A stretch of DNA of 64,000 bases from Sabethes cyaneus (Eukaryota; Arthropoda; Insecta; Diptera; Culicidae). The stretch spans positions 16,162,768-16,226,767 of the forward strand of contig NC_071355.1 of NCBI RefSeq assembly GCF_943734655.1, given 5' to 3'. Shown here piece by piece: positions 1-15,100 of this stretch. A model generated the notes under the pieces. It worked only from the letters and a program-made list of their open reading frames with translations. It did not search any database and had not been told where the DNA came from. Position 1 is the stretch's first letter, and every line of letters begins with the position of its first letter. A program made the position numbers and the translations under genes.

Positions 1-118
1 CCAAACCGTGAATCGAACTAACGTCAGTATACTTAGCTTGAATATTAGATACACATTCACCGTAATGGCGATGGTCGGAATGAACGGAAGTCCCGGTGTT
101 AGGAATGGTAGAGCGTAC
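1..118 (-). CDS. Transporter coding exon 10, truncated by the window edge
   Basis: Residues 601-640: YALPFLTPGLPFIPTIAITV, then NVYLIFKLSILTLVRFTVW. The acceptor is CTCTTTCAG. It matches the family's F.VPLVPFLPALSILVNIYLM segment and the helix that follows. The frame is open to base 1, so the exon and stop codon continue outside the window. Confidence 0.92.
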
Positions 119-3100
119 CTGAAAGAGACACAAAAAAGCCATTTTAACTGCTGTGCTTTTGGTCAAACTTTGTTCCAATATTGTCTTACCGATTTTGGGG
201 TTGTCGCGAAATAATCATCAGAATAACAAAAATACCCAGCACCAGTGCCGTGTAGACTAGCCCGAAGAAAGAACCCGTGATTCCAATTGCCATAAATAAA
301 TCCAAAAAGAATATACACGCATACATCAGACCCACCATTTTAGTGACGAACATTCCTAAAATATATCAGAATCGTAGAGTGAGAATGTTGAGATCAGTAG
401 ATAAAGTTTGACACCTACCGCTTTCATGTGTCGCAGGACCGGGATTAACCCAAGGAAATAGGCCGGGACAGAGATACGAATACTGCTGAATCTTTCTTCC
501 AATATAACCGAAGCCCCATAATGTGAAAGGATTGGATCCGCCTTGCGGAGCACCGTGTACAGCACCTGCAAATTACATCACAATATCAAGGCAAATGTTT
601 ATTTTCCTACACATCACGCAATCATACCATAAAACTTATTCTCCGATTTGTCCGACACCAGAAACTGATCATCCCGACCTAGGAAGCCGTCCGGACTGTC
701 ATCGCCAAAGCTGTCATCGGAATCGGGCGATCCACGGAAGACCTTCTTCACCTGCACATTACCCTTGACACGCTGCTGCATCGCCGGATCCGGAGTGCTG
801 GGAGGCTGTGGCGTGCGAAGCTGTGCCGGTAGCAGATCCACCAACGAAGTGGTGTGCGGTTGATAGCGCAAAATCAGAACACACGTCGACACGAGCGTGT
901 ACGCGAGTAGTGTCCCGATGGACATCATTTCCACCAGCACTTCCAGCTTCACCGTCAGTGCAACCAGCGCGGCTGCCACTCCACTTCCGATGGTGGCGAT
1001 GCCGGGTACCCCGGTGCGTGCCCACAGCTGCGACAGCATCCGGAAGATGAGTCCATCCTGCGCCATTGCGTATATCACCCGTGGCATTGGGAACATCGAA
1101 CCGAACATGGCCACACTAAGCCCGGCGGTGGCACCGAGTGCCACCAGCGCACGACATTTCGGCGCACCTACGTAGGTCCACATCTGCACCAGTGCGGAAC
1201 CCTTGTCGATGTGGTCGTATGGAACTGTGGGATAAAAAGGGAATTTGTTTTTTGTTGAATCAGTTATGAACTGAAATCGTAAGCTAGAAGTCAGATTTGT
1301 ATAAATTTTTGCATAGCAGACCATTTTTACTGAAAACCAGAAGAAAAACTCGTCCATATCAATTATTTGGCATAAAAATAGATCGATTAATATTCTTCAT
1401 GAAACATGACTCTAATGCAACTATTTTTCTGTTCGATAAAAAAAATGGAGAAAAGCTGTCAACTGCTTTCAGAATACCAAGTTGGACAGCAGCTAAGTTT
1501 TCTCTGGAACCTCAAAAAAATGCTCAACTCGTTATACGTATTGCTTTTCTTTGCGATTACAACAACAGTTGCAAACAGCTATAAATCTACTAACAAGTGT
1601 TACACCAGGGTGCAATTTATCTTGAATTTTCTATTTTCCGAGTCAAACTGCATCGCCCTTCGCCTCAAGTACAGTGAAAATCAGCACGGTGAGGTGCCGA
1701 ATGCCAAATGTTTTTATTTTAATCAATAAAAATGAAAAATTCATTGCAGATATATTTGAAATTGTTGTAATATATATGCAGCTGAATACAGCCAGGTGTT
1801 TTTTCTACCATTTTTTATCCTTTTACCTATTTAGAATTTAGAAAGCGGATTTTTCAAAAAACTAAGGACTGTGCTCGATAAAAATGAGAAAAATTGATTA
1901 GTTTGTAACTTTTTATTGATGAAATTTTGACTGAATCCAGCTAAAGAGTCTAGGTGTGTTAGGTGATAGATTCCTAGGAACATGGTTTCTTCAACGAAAA
2001 TATGTAAAATGATAAATCAAACAAGTTTGCTGAAGAAATGACATTTCTATCTTTATCGGATGCAGAGTTATAAAGCATTTTCTTTAGGAATTTCCTTAAA
2101 AATAGTTTTTCATAGTTAATTTTTGTTAGTCGCATTTGGCAAAAATACGTTATCTTTGACTATTATTCAGGCTCTCAAAACACACATTTTTGTGAAAGGC
2201 CCCAAATCTCTAGCACATTTTCTTGCAAAGTTATTGCAGATTTAGGGTGAAATTAGTCGTTCTCGAATTTGCCAATTTCAAAAGCAGTTTTTTTTTTTGT
2301 TTGAAACAAAAATTCTGTTAATGAAAATATATTCGCTGTGTTCAGATTGGAAAGAAGAATGCAGTGAATACATTTTTATAAACAGAATCCCATTTTTAGG
2401 CCTAAGAACTGCTTCCCAAATTGAGCTCTCCGACGAAAAGTTAGTGTGAATGCTAATTTCCCGTTAAGCCTAATTTTTTCTTAACTTCACAAACCAATAG
2501 GGGCCATTCTACCCTATTCTACGCAAGCGGAGACATGAAAACAGTACTTTGCTTAGACGTTTGATCAGCATCGTATCTCGAAGCTAACTGGGCCGTACAA
2601 CAACCGTAAGTTACGAATAATAAACTATTTTTTAAGGAACTTCCTACTACTTTTCCGAAAAAATACGTCTTTAGCTCCTAACATGCAAAAGTTAGATTTT
2701 TGATTTTCACCACAGTAAGCCATGACTAACTTTAGACACTTTCAGATTAAGGGGGTATTCGGGCGAACAAAAGCTCCGAAGACATTATATTTTGCTAAAT
2801 TCAAGGCTAAAATGAAAACAAAACGCGCTAGGAAAAAAGTTACACTTTTCGCGTGTGGCGGTGCTTTTTTCTATTCTACCAGCAAAAGATATAGGATTCC
2901 GCCTGCAACTGTACGCTTCCGGATAAGCAAAACATGAACCAAACTTCCTATCTTTTAAGGAGGGAGCCACATCCTGTGCTGACATTGGAGAAGGTATAGA
3001 AAGTTGAGAATTAGCTCAATGAAATGAAGCCAAAAGATTTCCTGTAGTAAAAGATTGTAGCACTTAAACAAAGTTTTGAAGGGTACAATACATTTAGGAA

Positions 3101-6100
3101 GCAAAGAACTGCATTAGTAAAGGTTTTCGCGTGTGCAGCCTTTATCCTTTCAGAACTGATTTAGTGAACAACTCTAAATATTTGGAAGTCGAAACTAGAG
3201 TATGAAGAATAGAGAACCTAATGATGACGAAGTCACTTCAACATTGATGGACTGTCTGGCCGTATTACAGTTACAGACGACCCATGACTATTTTCGAAGA
3301 CAACTATAGGCTGGATCCAGCCTATAGGTAATTACATATATGAGCGCTTGCAGATATTGAAACGCTGGAATATCTAACTGGTGTGGAACAAATTATTTTG
3401 ATATAATAACCACAACAAGCTTTGAAACAGAGTGATAAATGTAAACTCGGAGAAGTTTAACGAAAATAAATAATAGAAAATAAAAGAAAATTCTTGAAAG
3501 TGCTAGAAGAATTCCGAGTTAAGAACTCATTTAAAGTTTGTATCCATAATAATCTCAGGCAGAGTTGGGTGTCTATACTTTTGACTATTGTGATTGATCT
3601 TGACATTTCGTAAGGAGTATTTAAGATGACAGCGTACAGAAAAGACGTTCGCGAACGGATCTTGTACTCCCATAATGAGAATCTCAACCTTCCGATAGAG
3701 GGTGTCTATTGTAAAATTGCAACACACAAAATAAATTTGCAAAATTCGAGTCTTTATCGATTTTCTGTTTATTTCATGATCGTACTGTACATCTATTTAA
3801 GTATGCACACAAAAAATTTCATGCCGATCCGGCAAATATTAACGAAGTTATTCGCATATTTGTAACGACGCACAGTGCGTTGAGCCATAGACAAAAATCG
3901 TTTTTCACTTTTTTTTAATCGGGTATACTGAGTATTTAGAATTGTTTATAGATGCCTTCTGCTATATAGATAAGTATTAGTTCGCTTGGGAAAGCGCCAC
4001 AACTACTATTACAAGCGTTCAAACTGTCAAGTTGCAGAGTGGATTTGACTTACAAATTTTGCTTTCATTTTTAAAGGTTATTCATCACGCTCGTAAAAGT
4101 TTCATAATTTGTGTAATCAAAATCTTTAAAATGGAAAATAACAATCAAGGTTAGTAGAATAAATTTTGGTTTTAGATGGAATTCATTTTGACCTTACTCC
4201 TAAAAAATTGCCCCATAGAAACGACATAGATATTGTCCTTCAAAAAAACAGAACTCCAACTTTGATTACCGATTTAAAAAATGTTCCACCTACTTCCAAG
4301 CTAAAACGTACACAGAATAATTGTTCAAAGTGTCCTCTACAAGATCGAACAGGTTTTAGCTGCAACTACCTGCAACTCTGCAAGATATTTCAATATTTGT
4401 AGATCAACGTCAAGCACTGATAAACCGTCAGATTTCCGTTGATTCTACTATATTATGTTATCCTTGTTAGAAGAAAGAACTTTTTATGAAGCTTTGTGCT
4501 ATTACTGTTCAAAATTAAACTCAGAGCGATTTTACTTCATATAGCGAGTAAATATTTCTTTAAAAAAAATAAACTTAATACCGGCTGCCGTTTTTTCCCG
4601 TTTCTCGGGTTAATAATAATGACGAATAATCAATGATAACGGTTTTCCTGCTGGATATTCGTTTCGTGGATCTAATTAAAAGGTTTTCAATAATTGCCCA
4701 ACGAAAACAGAACGTCGAGCTGCAGACTTTGTCTCAAGTTATGCCACGGAAAATTATTATTTACTTTTCCGTTACGGCTGGGAATGCTAAAAAATGCTTA
4801 AGTATTACTTAAACACTAGCTCTGTTCACAGATATAGATTTGTTAGTACGATAGTATATTTTGCTTAGAAATGCTTAGAAACGTCTTCCATAAATATAGC
4901 TTTCCCAACTTTCATGCACTGAAGAAAAACTTTTCGATTACCGAAATTGCAGCCAAAGTTAGTTAGATTAATCTAACACTAGATAGCATTGCTGAATCCA
5001 CCAAAGTATTTCTAGTACAAATGCCGTTTTCACAAACAACTTTGGTAGTTATATAGCTGAGGGCAACCCATATAATGATGAAAAACTTTTGCAATACTTG
5101 CGTAAAAATTTGGCGTTTGGGACATTTTTGCCATTATATAAATATTTTGAGACATTTAAGCAAATACTAGCTTCGATTATCACAAACAACTTTTTTCATT
5201 ACACTAGCTTGATAAAATGTCTAAAACTAGCAGTTTTGATTTTTGTCCCGCAGTCCCATACGTTCAACGCACTGTGCGACGTGTCAAAGCGATTGAAGAA
5301 GGAACGCGAAACTTTGAACGCGTGTTTCTCAAAGCCGTATTTTCAAAGTCCGTGAGCAAGATTTCTCGAAAACGGCTGAACCGAATCACTTCAAATTTTT
5401 ACACAAGGGTTCTAAGGATATATTCTACAGATTAATCGAAGGTTTTTCCTCACCGATTAATATTTCTTATTTTATGGACAATTTAAGAGTAAAATTGGTT
5501 TTTCGATTTTCGATAATTCAGTCCAAAGATATCGTGCTCATCGCAAGACTCCTTATTTTAGAAGAGATCCAGGAGATTAAAAGTTACTGTAAGATGTATA
5601 CAAATTTTCACTTTAAACAGTTAAAGGGTTTTCTCTAGGAAAATTCTAGGAAATTCCAGAAGATCGTGAGACGGTTGTGAGACTTCAAAAGAAAAAGAAG
5701 ACGCTTTTGGAGACATTCTTTCAAATACACCGGTCCATTCATGGCATCTGTGGCCACGAAAGGTGTACTCCGCTGTCCCCATGAACAAATTGCTTTCCAA
5801 ATCAAGAATTTCTTGGCGAAGTTCAACATCATCTGTTTTCGGAGGTTCTCGGAAATGTCGTACTTATCGTTTGCCTTTGCAGTGAAATGCTGGTTCCCCG
5901 GAATCGCAGCAAAGAGGTTTCATCAGCTTTTGAACTTCTGGGCACAGCTTTTCGCGACCTTATTCTTATGGGGTCTTCTGAACCTTGAACGTATGTAATT
6001 CAGCTCGAGTTTTGACCTTCTGCATGAAACTTTTGCTCAGATTCAGTTTTTGTGCTACCTCTAGAACAAAGAAGTATGGTTTCCCGTCGAAAGCCCCAAC

Positions 6101-9100
6101 TACGCGGGTGCGATCCTTAACAGTATACAGAAGCCTTTTTTCTCCGCATGTTGACTTGACAGTTAAATGTTCCTCGAACAGTTTTATGACACGAGAAACC
6201 GTTATATTCGGGATTCTCAACTTTTTACCGATGGCACGCTGTAATAGATTCTTATTTTCGATGTACTTGTGCAGAATTTTTCCGCAAACGAGCTGTTCTT
6301 TCGACGCCATTTTTCATATCTATGCGTACCTTGCGTAAAATTACTAACACAGTATAAGCAATGCACTACGAGCTGTCTCCAAGCAAAGTTTCGATTAATT
6401 TTACCCAATGCAATGGTTCAAAAGTTACACCCTTTAGAAGAATGCAAGAAAAATTGGAGTTGCCTTAACCCACAATACATAGTGATACTAAAAAGGTTTC
6501 CTAAACATTTAACTATCGAAAAGAAACCAAGGAGAAAGTAGAAATCCAAAGCGATTCTGCATTGTTAGTTCATATTGGGGAACAAATTACCAACTGTGAA
6601 CTTGAGAAGTGCAATCTTTTTCTCCAACACTTTATGAATTCGTTCAACGAATGCTCTGCCCTATCTGATTAAGTCACCATTATCATCAACGATTGTCCTA
6701 GCGATGCTCTCGAATTCCGCCCATTTTACATTAGTGAACACATCGTCATGTCTGCACTCCAAAAGTTAAAGCTTTCATGTGCTACTGGTCCAGATGGCAT
6801 GCAGCGTTCATTCTTATGTTGTGCTTAAATGTGTTACTTGCTCCACTTACTAAATTATTTAATAAATCACTACAAGAGAGAAAATTTCCTAAACTGTGAA
6901 AATCCTCATTTATGCTAGCTGTTCATAAGAAAGGTGGCAAGAGAGACGTTCGGAATTATAGACGCATCACCTCTTGTTGTTGCTGTTCAAAAGTTTTTGA
7001 GATCATTATCAATGAGGCGCTTTTCTGCTCGAATTTACATCACTTTCACTATGCGTTCGAACAATGGATAACGGTGGACAAGTTGATGCTGTCTACACTA
7101 ATCTTGAGGTAATCTTGATCGAGTGGATCACGAAGTTCTGTTAAACAAACTAGATAAACTTGGAGTAAACTGTACTATAGATCTTCAATCGACTGGTTCA
7201 GATCCTATTTGATAAACCGATCGCTTTGCGTAAAGATCGGAGTTTCGTGCCCTGAAGTGTTTACGAATGTTTCGGGCGTTCCCCAGGGAAGTAATCTTGG
7301 GCCGAACTTACTTATGTGTCCATGTCCGCCGGTATGGCAGAGCAAAAGGTTACCCGCCATGGCTTTTACCTGTCGCCAGGACAGGTTCTCGTCAATAGCC
7401 TGGATATCGCTGGCTAAGCTGCGTCGCTATGAGCCTCTGGGTCTACCTATTCTACGCTGTCCTTGCGGATTCCAGTCGAGTGCTTCTCCGCAGATCACGT
7501 TCGTTCCTTTCCTCAAGGTGTGATCGGTCCACTTCCACCTACGTTCACGAATTTCGGTTGCTATCGGCCGTTGATGATATCGACGACGGAGTTCCTCATT
7601 GGATATCCAGTTGTCAGGTCACCTGGCATGAATGATATATTTCAACCACCGGTTAATAAATACCTGCAGTTTTTGCGTTGTCTCCGCTGAGACGAATTTA
7701 ACGTTTGAATTGAAAATTCGGATTTTCGTATGTACACTTATCTGGTTTGAGCGCCAAATGTTTCGCAGACCTGTAAGGGCACTCCTGACCTTCCTGATCC
7801 GTGAGGCTATATCAGTCTTGGTACCATCATCGGGCGTTGTCTGGCTACCAAGATATTGAAAGGCGTCTACCTGCTCAACTATGCTTGTTGACCCGCATAG
7901 TCTTCGTTTTTGCTACATTGTACTGAGCCTCGATGAGATGGACAAGGTAACCTGGAACTCCTCTACGCCTAAGTGCGCTCAGATGTTTTCGTGTTTGAAA
8001 CGGTCGAATGCCTGCTCCAATATAATGTGGTGCGCTGTGATATGGTCTACACATGATCGGCCAACACGGAATCCAGCTTGCTGCCGCCGGAGAGTAGCGT
8101 CAATCTTCTCCTGGATCCGGTTGAGGATTACCTTACAGAATACTTTGAGAATAATACAAAGCAACGTGATGCCACGCCAGTTACCGCATTTAGTTAGGTC
8201 TCCTTTCTTAGGGACTTTCACCAATATGCCCTGCATCCAGTCCACCGGAAAAGTTGTGGTTTCCCATATATTGCTGAAAAGCTGATGCATCATCTGGGCT
8301 GACAAAGATGGGTCAGCTTTGAGCATTTCGGCTGAAATACGATCTATCCCTGGCGCTCTATTGGATTTCATACTCTTGATGGCAGCTACAATTTCATCCA
8401 GCGATGGCGCCTCCGAGTTAACGCGATTAATTTGACAAACGGTAGGCGTCATACGCTGCTGGTTTTGTTGGTCTCTGACATTTGAAACTCGGAAGAGTTG
8501 TTTAAAATGTTCAGTCCATCGTTTAAGCTGTTCTGTACGGTCAGTCAGTAGCTGACTAGCTCTGTCCTTTAGCGGCATCTTTGTATTCATCCTGGCACCA
8601 CTAACGCGGCGAGAAATATCGTACATCAAACGGATATCACCATTGGCGGCGGCGGTTTCCCTTTGTTTGGCTAGGGCAGCGGCTCCCAACCTTTTTCGGT
8701 TCGCGAACCCCCTGGCGGATTTCCCTATACTATTCTGCAGCGAACTAAAGCCCCATTTGGGATACGCTGGGCTAGGGAGTTAGTCCAGACTCTCTTATCC
8801 CACCTACAAGCTCGTTTAAGAGCCCTCTCCAGTTCGGCGTATCGTTGACGGGCAGCTGTCTTAGCTAATCTGGTTCGCGCTCGCTCAAAGCCAGCTCTCG
8901 CTTCTCTCCGCTCATCGATCTTCCTCCAAGTTTCATACGATATCCAGTCCCTCCGCGCTTTGTCGACGGTTTCGTCACTGATCGTGATGAAGGCGTTCTT
9001 GATGCCGGTCCATCGCTGTTCGACGGTTCCACCAGGTGGCAACTCAGAGACTCGAGATTGAAGTTGTTTGACAAAGGGCGTTTTCACCTCAGGATTCTCT

Positions 9101-12100
9101 AATCGGCGGACGTCGTAGCGGCACCCAACTTTCTCCTCCAATCGTTGGACACGTGCAACGCGCAAACGCATCTCAGCGAAAACAAAATGATGGTCGGATG
9201 CGATATCAGCGCTGTGTTTGTTGCGTACATCAAGAAGGCCAACCCACGTAGTCAATACATAGGTCTATGGGGAAAGAGCGATCCACCAATGACAATGGCA
9301 TCATAACAATTTCTGTCTTTCAGTGTTTCTGCCTTTCCTTCCCGTTCTGAACCAAATTGGGTGTACCACAAGGAAGCAACATGAGTACATCGCCTTTATG
9401 GCTATATTTTAACGAGGACGTTACTCCTGGGTGATAGGTTTAAATTTATGTGCGCATTCAGTTGTACGGTCTAATGAAGACTGTCGTAATTGGTAAAGGC
9501 TGCCGAAAACCAATACTTTAGCTATCCTTATTTAACTATTAACCCCTCTAAGGTCTACATCATTTTTAGCACCGCAAAATTCACTAAAATGGCCATAACT
9601 TTTTTATCTTTCAATATTTTTTAACCAAATTTGGGAATTTTGCCGAAAATATTTTCTATTTTCATAATATCTATAGATAATGGCCATATGTCATATGGTC
9701 CCGGAGTCATTCCGGAGTTCCTTGGGGGACCGAGACATGGCTTTTTTAGATAAAGTTGCCAAATATTTAAAATTTGTTTGAAATCTGTTGATTTTTGTAA
9801 ACATATCATCAACTGTGGACATATCAGTTACTTTGCCGCAGTTATGAGCCATGGTGCGCACCATCCGAATCCGGGGGGACACTATAAATCCGGATCCGGT
9901 TCCCATAAAGGGACATTTCAGCATCAGTAAAGTATGTCGTGTCGCATATCAAAAAATATCAGCATTCGATAAAATAGCGATTGGTGATCATCTCATGCCT
10001 CTCAGAGGCCGTATGACCGGTTCCGGGCCTGGGGAGGGTTTCTTTTCTGATTCAAGCACGGAACAGATTTTGGAGGAACTTGTCCTGGTCCTGGAATCGG
10101 CCATGTGGCCTCTGAGAGACATGAGATGATCGCCAATCGCTATTTTGTCGAGTGCTGATGTTTTTTGATATGCGACACGACATACTGTACTGATGCTGAA
10201 TGGTTCTTTATGGGAACCGGTTCCGGATTCATAGTGTCCCCGCAGATCCGGGTGGCGCGCGCCATGGCTCTAACTGCAGCAAAGTAACTGATATGTCCAC
10301 AGTCGATGATATGTTTACAAAAATCAACAGATTTTAAACAAATTTTAAATATTTGGCAACTTTATCTAACAAAGCCATGTCTCGGTCCCCCAAGGAACTC
10401 CGGAATAACTCCGGGACCATATGACATATGGCCATTATCTATAGATATTATGAAAATAGAAAATATTTTCGGCAAAATTCCCAAATTTGGTGAAAAAATA
10501 TTGAAAGATAAAAAAATTATGGCCATTTTAGTGAATTCTGCGGTGCTAAAAATGATGTAGACCTTAGAGGGGTTAAGGGGGCATAGTACTTTTTCAACTT
10601 AAAAAAATCGAAATTTTTTTTAATGATTATTTCGAAAGATTAACATTTTGACCATATGTGTTTCAAGTCATTTCAATGAAATCCAAAAATTGACAAAGTT
10701 ACAGTTATTTGTACCGCGCATGTCTGGAGCGATTACACGGCGAATAAAAAGTTCAACGTCGTTTTTCTCGAAACCAGGTTTTGAAAGTCGGTACCATAAA
10801 TATCTCAAGAACGGCTCAAGCAATTCTCATGATTCTGTTTTTGTTTTAAAGCCAACAAAATTATCTAGTGTTTGACCCATCCTTTTTTTGATATTACTAT
10901 TTTTGTATTTTTTAGAAATGTTTAAAGTCAATTTTTTCGACTAAAAACCTTACTTTTATGTTTGAATGTCCGCCATTTTGTTATGCGTTCAAATTTTAAA
11001 AAAAGGATGGGTCAAACACGAGATAATTTAATATACTTTCATGTCGTTTTGGAATTTTGCAATTCGGATAAGACCCCCAGCGCCAATCCATGGTACCGCA
11101 AATCATGTTTTTTTCGAACGATCATATTCAAGGAGCCGTAGGGGAGATGGGAAGGGGTTCACATATGCAAACAAAATTGTAAATATTAGTATAAAGTGCA
11201 ATGTTTGGAATGCAAAAAACCCGAATCGATTCGCTTTTCGCGTTATCGAGAATAAAATATTTGAAATTAGGCAAAAAATATGGTGTAAAAAGTACTATGC
11301 CCCCTTAAAGTCGGAAAGTATGCCGATTTTTGTGGTCATCCTAAATCAGAAAGGGGCGCTTTTAGCGCCAATTTAGAATAGATATACCTATGGGTCTAAC
11401 ATTTTTAGAAAAAAAATATATCAAATTTGAACAAAATCGAAGCACTTTGAATTAGGCGTTTCAGATCGGTTTCGGGTCCTATATGGAAACCATGGTACAG
11501 CTAACTTCGTAGAATCACTATTTTAAGATCAAGTCCTAATCAATTTTCGATGTTTTTTATGTTGTGTTGTGTCAAATGTGCCATTTTTTCAATTTTGGAA
11601 ACATGGCGACCTGAAAGCCAGAAACAAATCTGATTTGTCAAAATTTTAAAATGGTAAAAAATCAATAAAACAACTCAGGGCAAAACGTGCCTGACGTTCC
11701 TGTGGCTTCTCAGTGCTGCACTTGTTTCAACGAGACTCGTCTAAGGCGGATCTCTCAATTAATTAAACCAATCAGTTCCTAACCAGTACTACCAATTGAT
11801 GTCTAGAATGACGTTTGATAACACGTTGCAACGTTAAATTCTATCAAAGTTTGACATCACAAGCGCTGCCTTTGGTAATAAAATACGACTACTTTGATCC
11901 ACCTTCACACGTAGCCGTCCAATTGCCCCGTACCCTCGAGACCGCCAGCGAACAGAGCCATGTTTCCAATATCAAACAAACTTTCCACCATGTAAAGCTA
12001 AGTAGATGCAAATTATATCTCAATCTACGTACCAACAAGTCATCGATCTATTGTTCTCAACACTTACCTACTAACGTTAGGATGAAACTGCTCGTGACAT

Positions 12101-15100
12101 ATACGAACAGCACAATAACCAGCGAACCGACGATTGCCCTCGGAATGCTCTTCTGCGGGTTGTGCGCTTCTTCGCCCGTCGTCGCAATGATGTCGAACCC
12201 GATGAAGGCGTAGAAACAGGTGGCTGCTCCCGTAAACACCTGCAAGAATAGAAGGCACGTATGACGTCAAGCCATGTAACCGTCGTCCGTTGGGTAGTGC
12301 AAGTGCCAGTATGGACATTCAGTTGTAGCTTTCGTGCAAATGCTTAACAAATAATTAAATCCGCCTCAGTTAAACCCGTATACCGCACATAACTTGTTGA
12401 GCTAAATCGAACATGCAAAAGCCCCAAGTGTAATTCGATCCCTAAGCGTACATCATGTCATGAGAGTGTAAGGCAGAAAACATAAAATCAATAAATTTGA
12501 TTAATCTGCCTCCCGGTTGCTTGACTCTGCGAGTGCCAGAATGGATTTGGAGCTAGTGGTGCTATAGCTATAATTGCAACAAACTGTCATGTGGCGTGCA
12601 CAGCTCGACGTTTTTTTTTTGTTCCGGGAGGCACACGTTCAATCACTTTTTGCGTTTATGTGCCTAAACAACACTTACCCCACTCCATCCGTATGGGAGG
12701 AAACCTTCGTGCTCGGCCCACGTGGATGTGTCGACGTAGAACATACCGGCCGTTAGGATGAACACCCACGAGGCAAGGTTTACCGTGTTGAGGACGTTAT
12801 TGAAGAGCACCGATTTGCTGGCTCCCAACGCCAGCACGAAGGTCATCAGCAGAGTAATGCCGAACGCTATGAAGTCCGGAGGACGACCTACGTATGTGCG
12901 TAGTTGAGAGGCACGTTCGATGAGCCATATCAAAGCCATGTCGTACGGTCGTACAGAACAGTTCGTTGTTACGTACAGGAGACCACGTGAATAGAAGACA
13001 GTAAAAGATTCTATGAAATCGCCAGCACTAGCGTAATGGTATAATGGTATTATAAATCGTGATTTCGGATTGATTCGCTCAATCAAGCCAAGACAAAAAG
13101 AGATAAAAATTTATGTGTGGAAAATGTCACATACCGAACAGAGTCCCCACAGCGGACGCTATGCTCCTGCTGATGGCGCCTCCAGACAACGAATCGAAGC
13201 TAGCACTCAACGCACAAGCACACGCACTCGTACCTGCAAAAAATAAAGCGCATGCAAAATAAGTCGAAACCATGGGATACTTTGCAGTTACACAGCTGGA
13301 GCTAAATAGGGCAAATATTTATCATGAATAATTCATCATCTGCGGACCACCACGGTTGGCGAGCATCTCTTTTTCTAACAAACATAAACTGTAATTGAGC
13401 TGGACAACCGCACGTTGAACGTTGATGGAAATTCTATTTTAAGTCCTACGTAGCGTAGCTCGACGGTGGTGGTGTGGTGATCATCAAAACCCCAATAGAA
13501 AAACTTTTATCCTACTCACTAAGCTAAACTGCTTCATTTACGATTTAAATTAATATCCGCGTTGTGGACTGCCAACAGCAGCAGCAGCAGTGCGAAGGAT
13601 GGATAATGTATTTACTTTTGCTCGTAACGGTACAGAGCGGCTAAACTGGAGATACACTCCGAGGAAAGCTGCAACATTTCCCTAACCCCGAAAATCGTTC
13701 GGAAGCTGTGAGGTCATCCAAGTAAGCGGTGCTCATTTATCATTTTGTCTGCGTGTGTGTGTGGCTAGCTTTTACAACTGGCAGTCATTATTAAAATAGC
13801 AGTTCTAGTCGATAGCTTTTCTAGTGATGTATTGATATAGTCATTTCTCTTCGGAACATTTTTCTAAATTATCGTACAGGTTTGTGCCGAAGAATTCCAG
13901 AGTTTCAAAATATTTTTACGGGTATAATTTATGGACATAACATCAAAAACGCTGTTATAAGGAATCGAGGTTTAGGCATTATACTTTCACAGAAAATTGC
14001 ATTGGAAATTTTAACTCTCGAAACAAACATTTTTATGGAAATTCAAGTTAATTTTCTCAGCAATTCAAGAAAATTTTTATTTCTTTGTCGTTTTATTATA
14101 GTTAGTGATTTTTTTGTCGGAAGGTTTGACCACTGCGATCATTATTTTGATCTATTGTGGTATAAATTTAGTGATAAAAATTCAAGGATGTCGTATTTGT
14201 TGTTTCTAGATTGTGACCGTCATACATGATACAGTCATACGTTGCAAATATAAGCAATCTTAAGTAGAAATTTTCCGGTGCTTCGCATGGTGTCCACTCC
14301 TTTCCTGTTCTGACTTTAAATGACTTTTGGCTTTTCAATAGACCGTTGTCTTATGAATTTTGACTTTGGCTTTTTGACTCGAGCTTTGGCTTTTGATTTT
14401 AAACTTCTGACTTTTAACCTTTGACCTTTTATTTTTTAACTTTTAAGCCTTCCGCGATTTGAGTTTCGGACTTTTTTAAACTTTTGACTTCTGATATTTA
14501 ACAACATGGAAGCCGAAAGAAGGGAAAAAATTTTGCACAGTTATCTGGAAAATCCATTGTGGTCTGCATCTAGGCTAGCTAAACAGCTGAAATTGCCCAG
14601 AAATACCTTATGGCATGTTATCAAACGGTATAAGAAAACATTGGCGACGATTCGGAAGCGTCAAGCTAATCGTCGGAGTGGAACTGTCGACCGGAAGCTG
14701 CGTGGTATGATTTTGAAGACCATCAAGAGGAATCCCAATCTGTAGGACCGTGATTTGACAAGAAAATTCAGTGCTGCCCATAGTACCAGGAGGAGAATTC
14801 GACTCCGAGAAGGAATCAAGTCGTATCGAGCTAGCAAACAGCCAAACTGGACCATAAAACAGAATAGTATGGCTAAAATCCAAGTGTGGCTAACCAAGTT
14901 CGTCGGGTGTCTGCTGATGGACGATGAAACCTATGTCAAGGCTGACTTCGGGCAAATGCCAGGTCAAAAATTTTACTTGGCATCGGTTCGGGAGGATGTT
15001 CCAAGCAAATTTGAATTTGTTTGCCCGACAAATTTGCCCGAAAATTTATGATTTGGCAAGGCTTTTGCAGCAGTGGCAGAAAACCGAAGGTTTTCGTTAC

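Noticed and set aside
8..214. Plus-strand frame at the left edge
   Set aside because: It is the antisense shadow of transporter exon 10 and its flanking intron.
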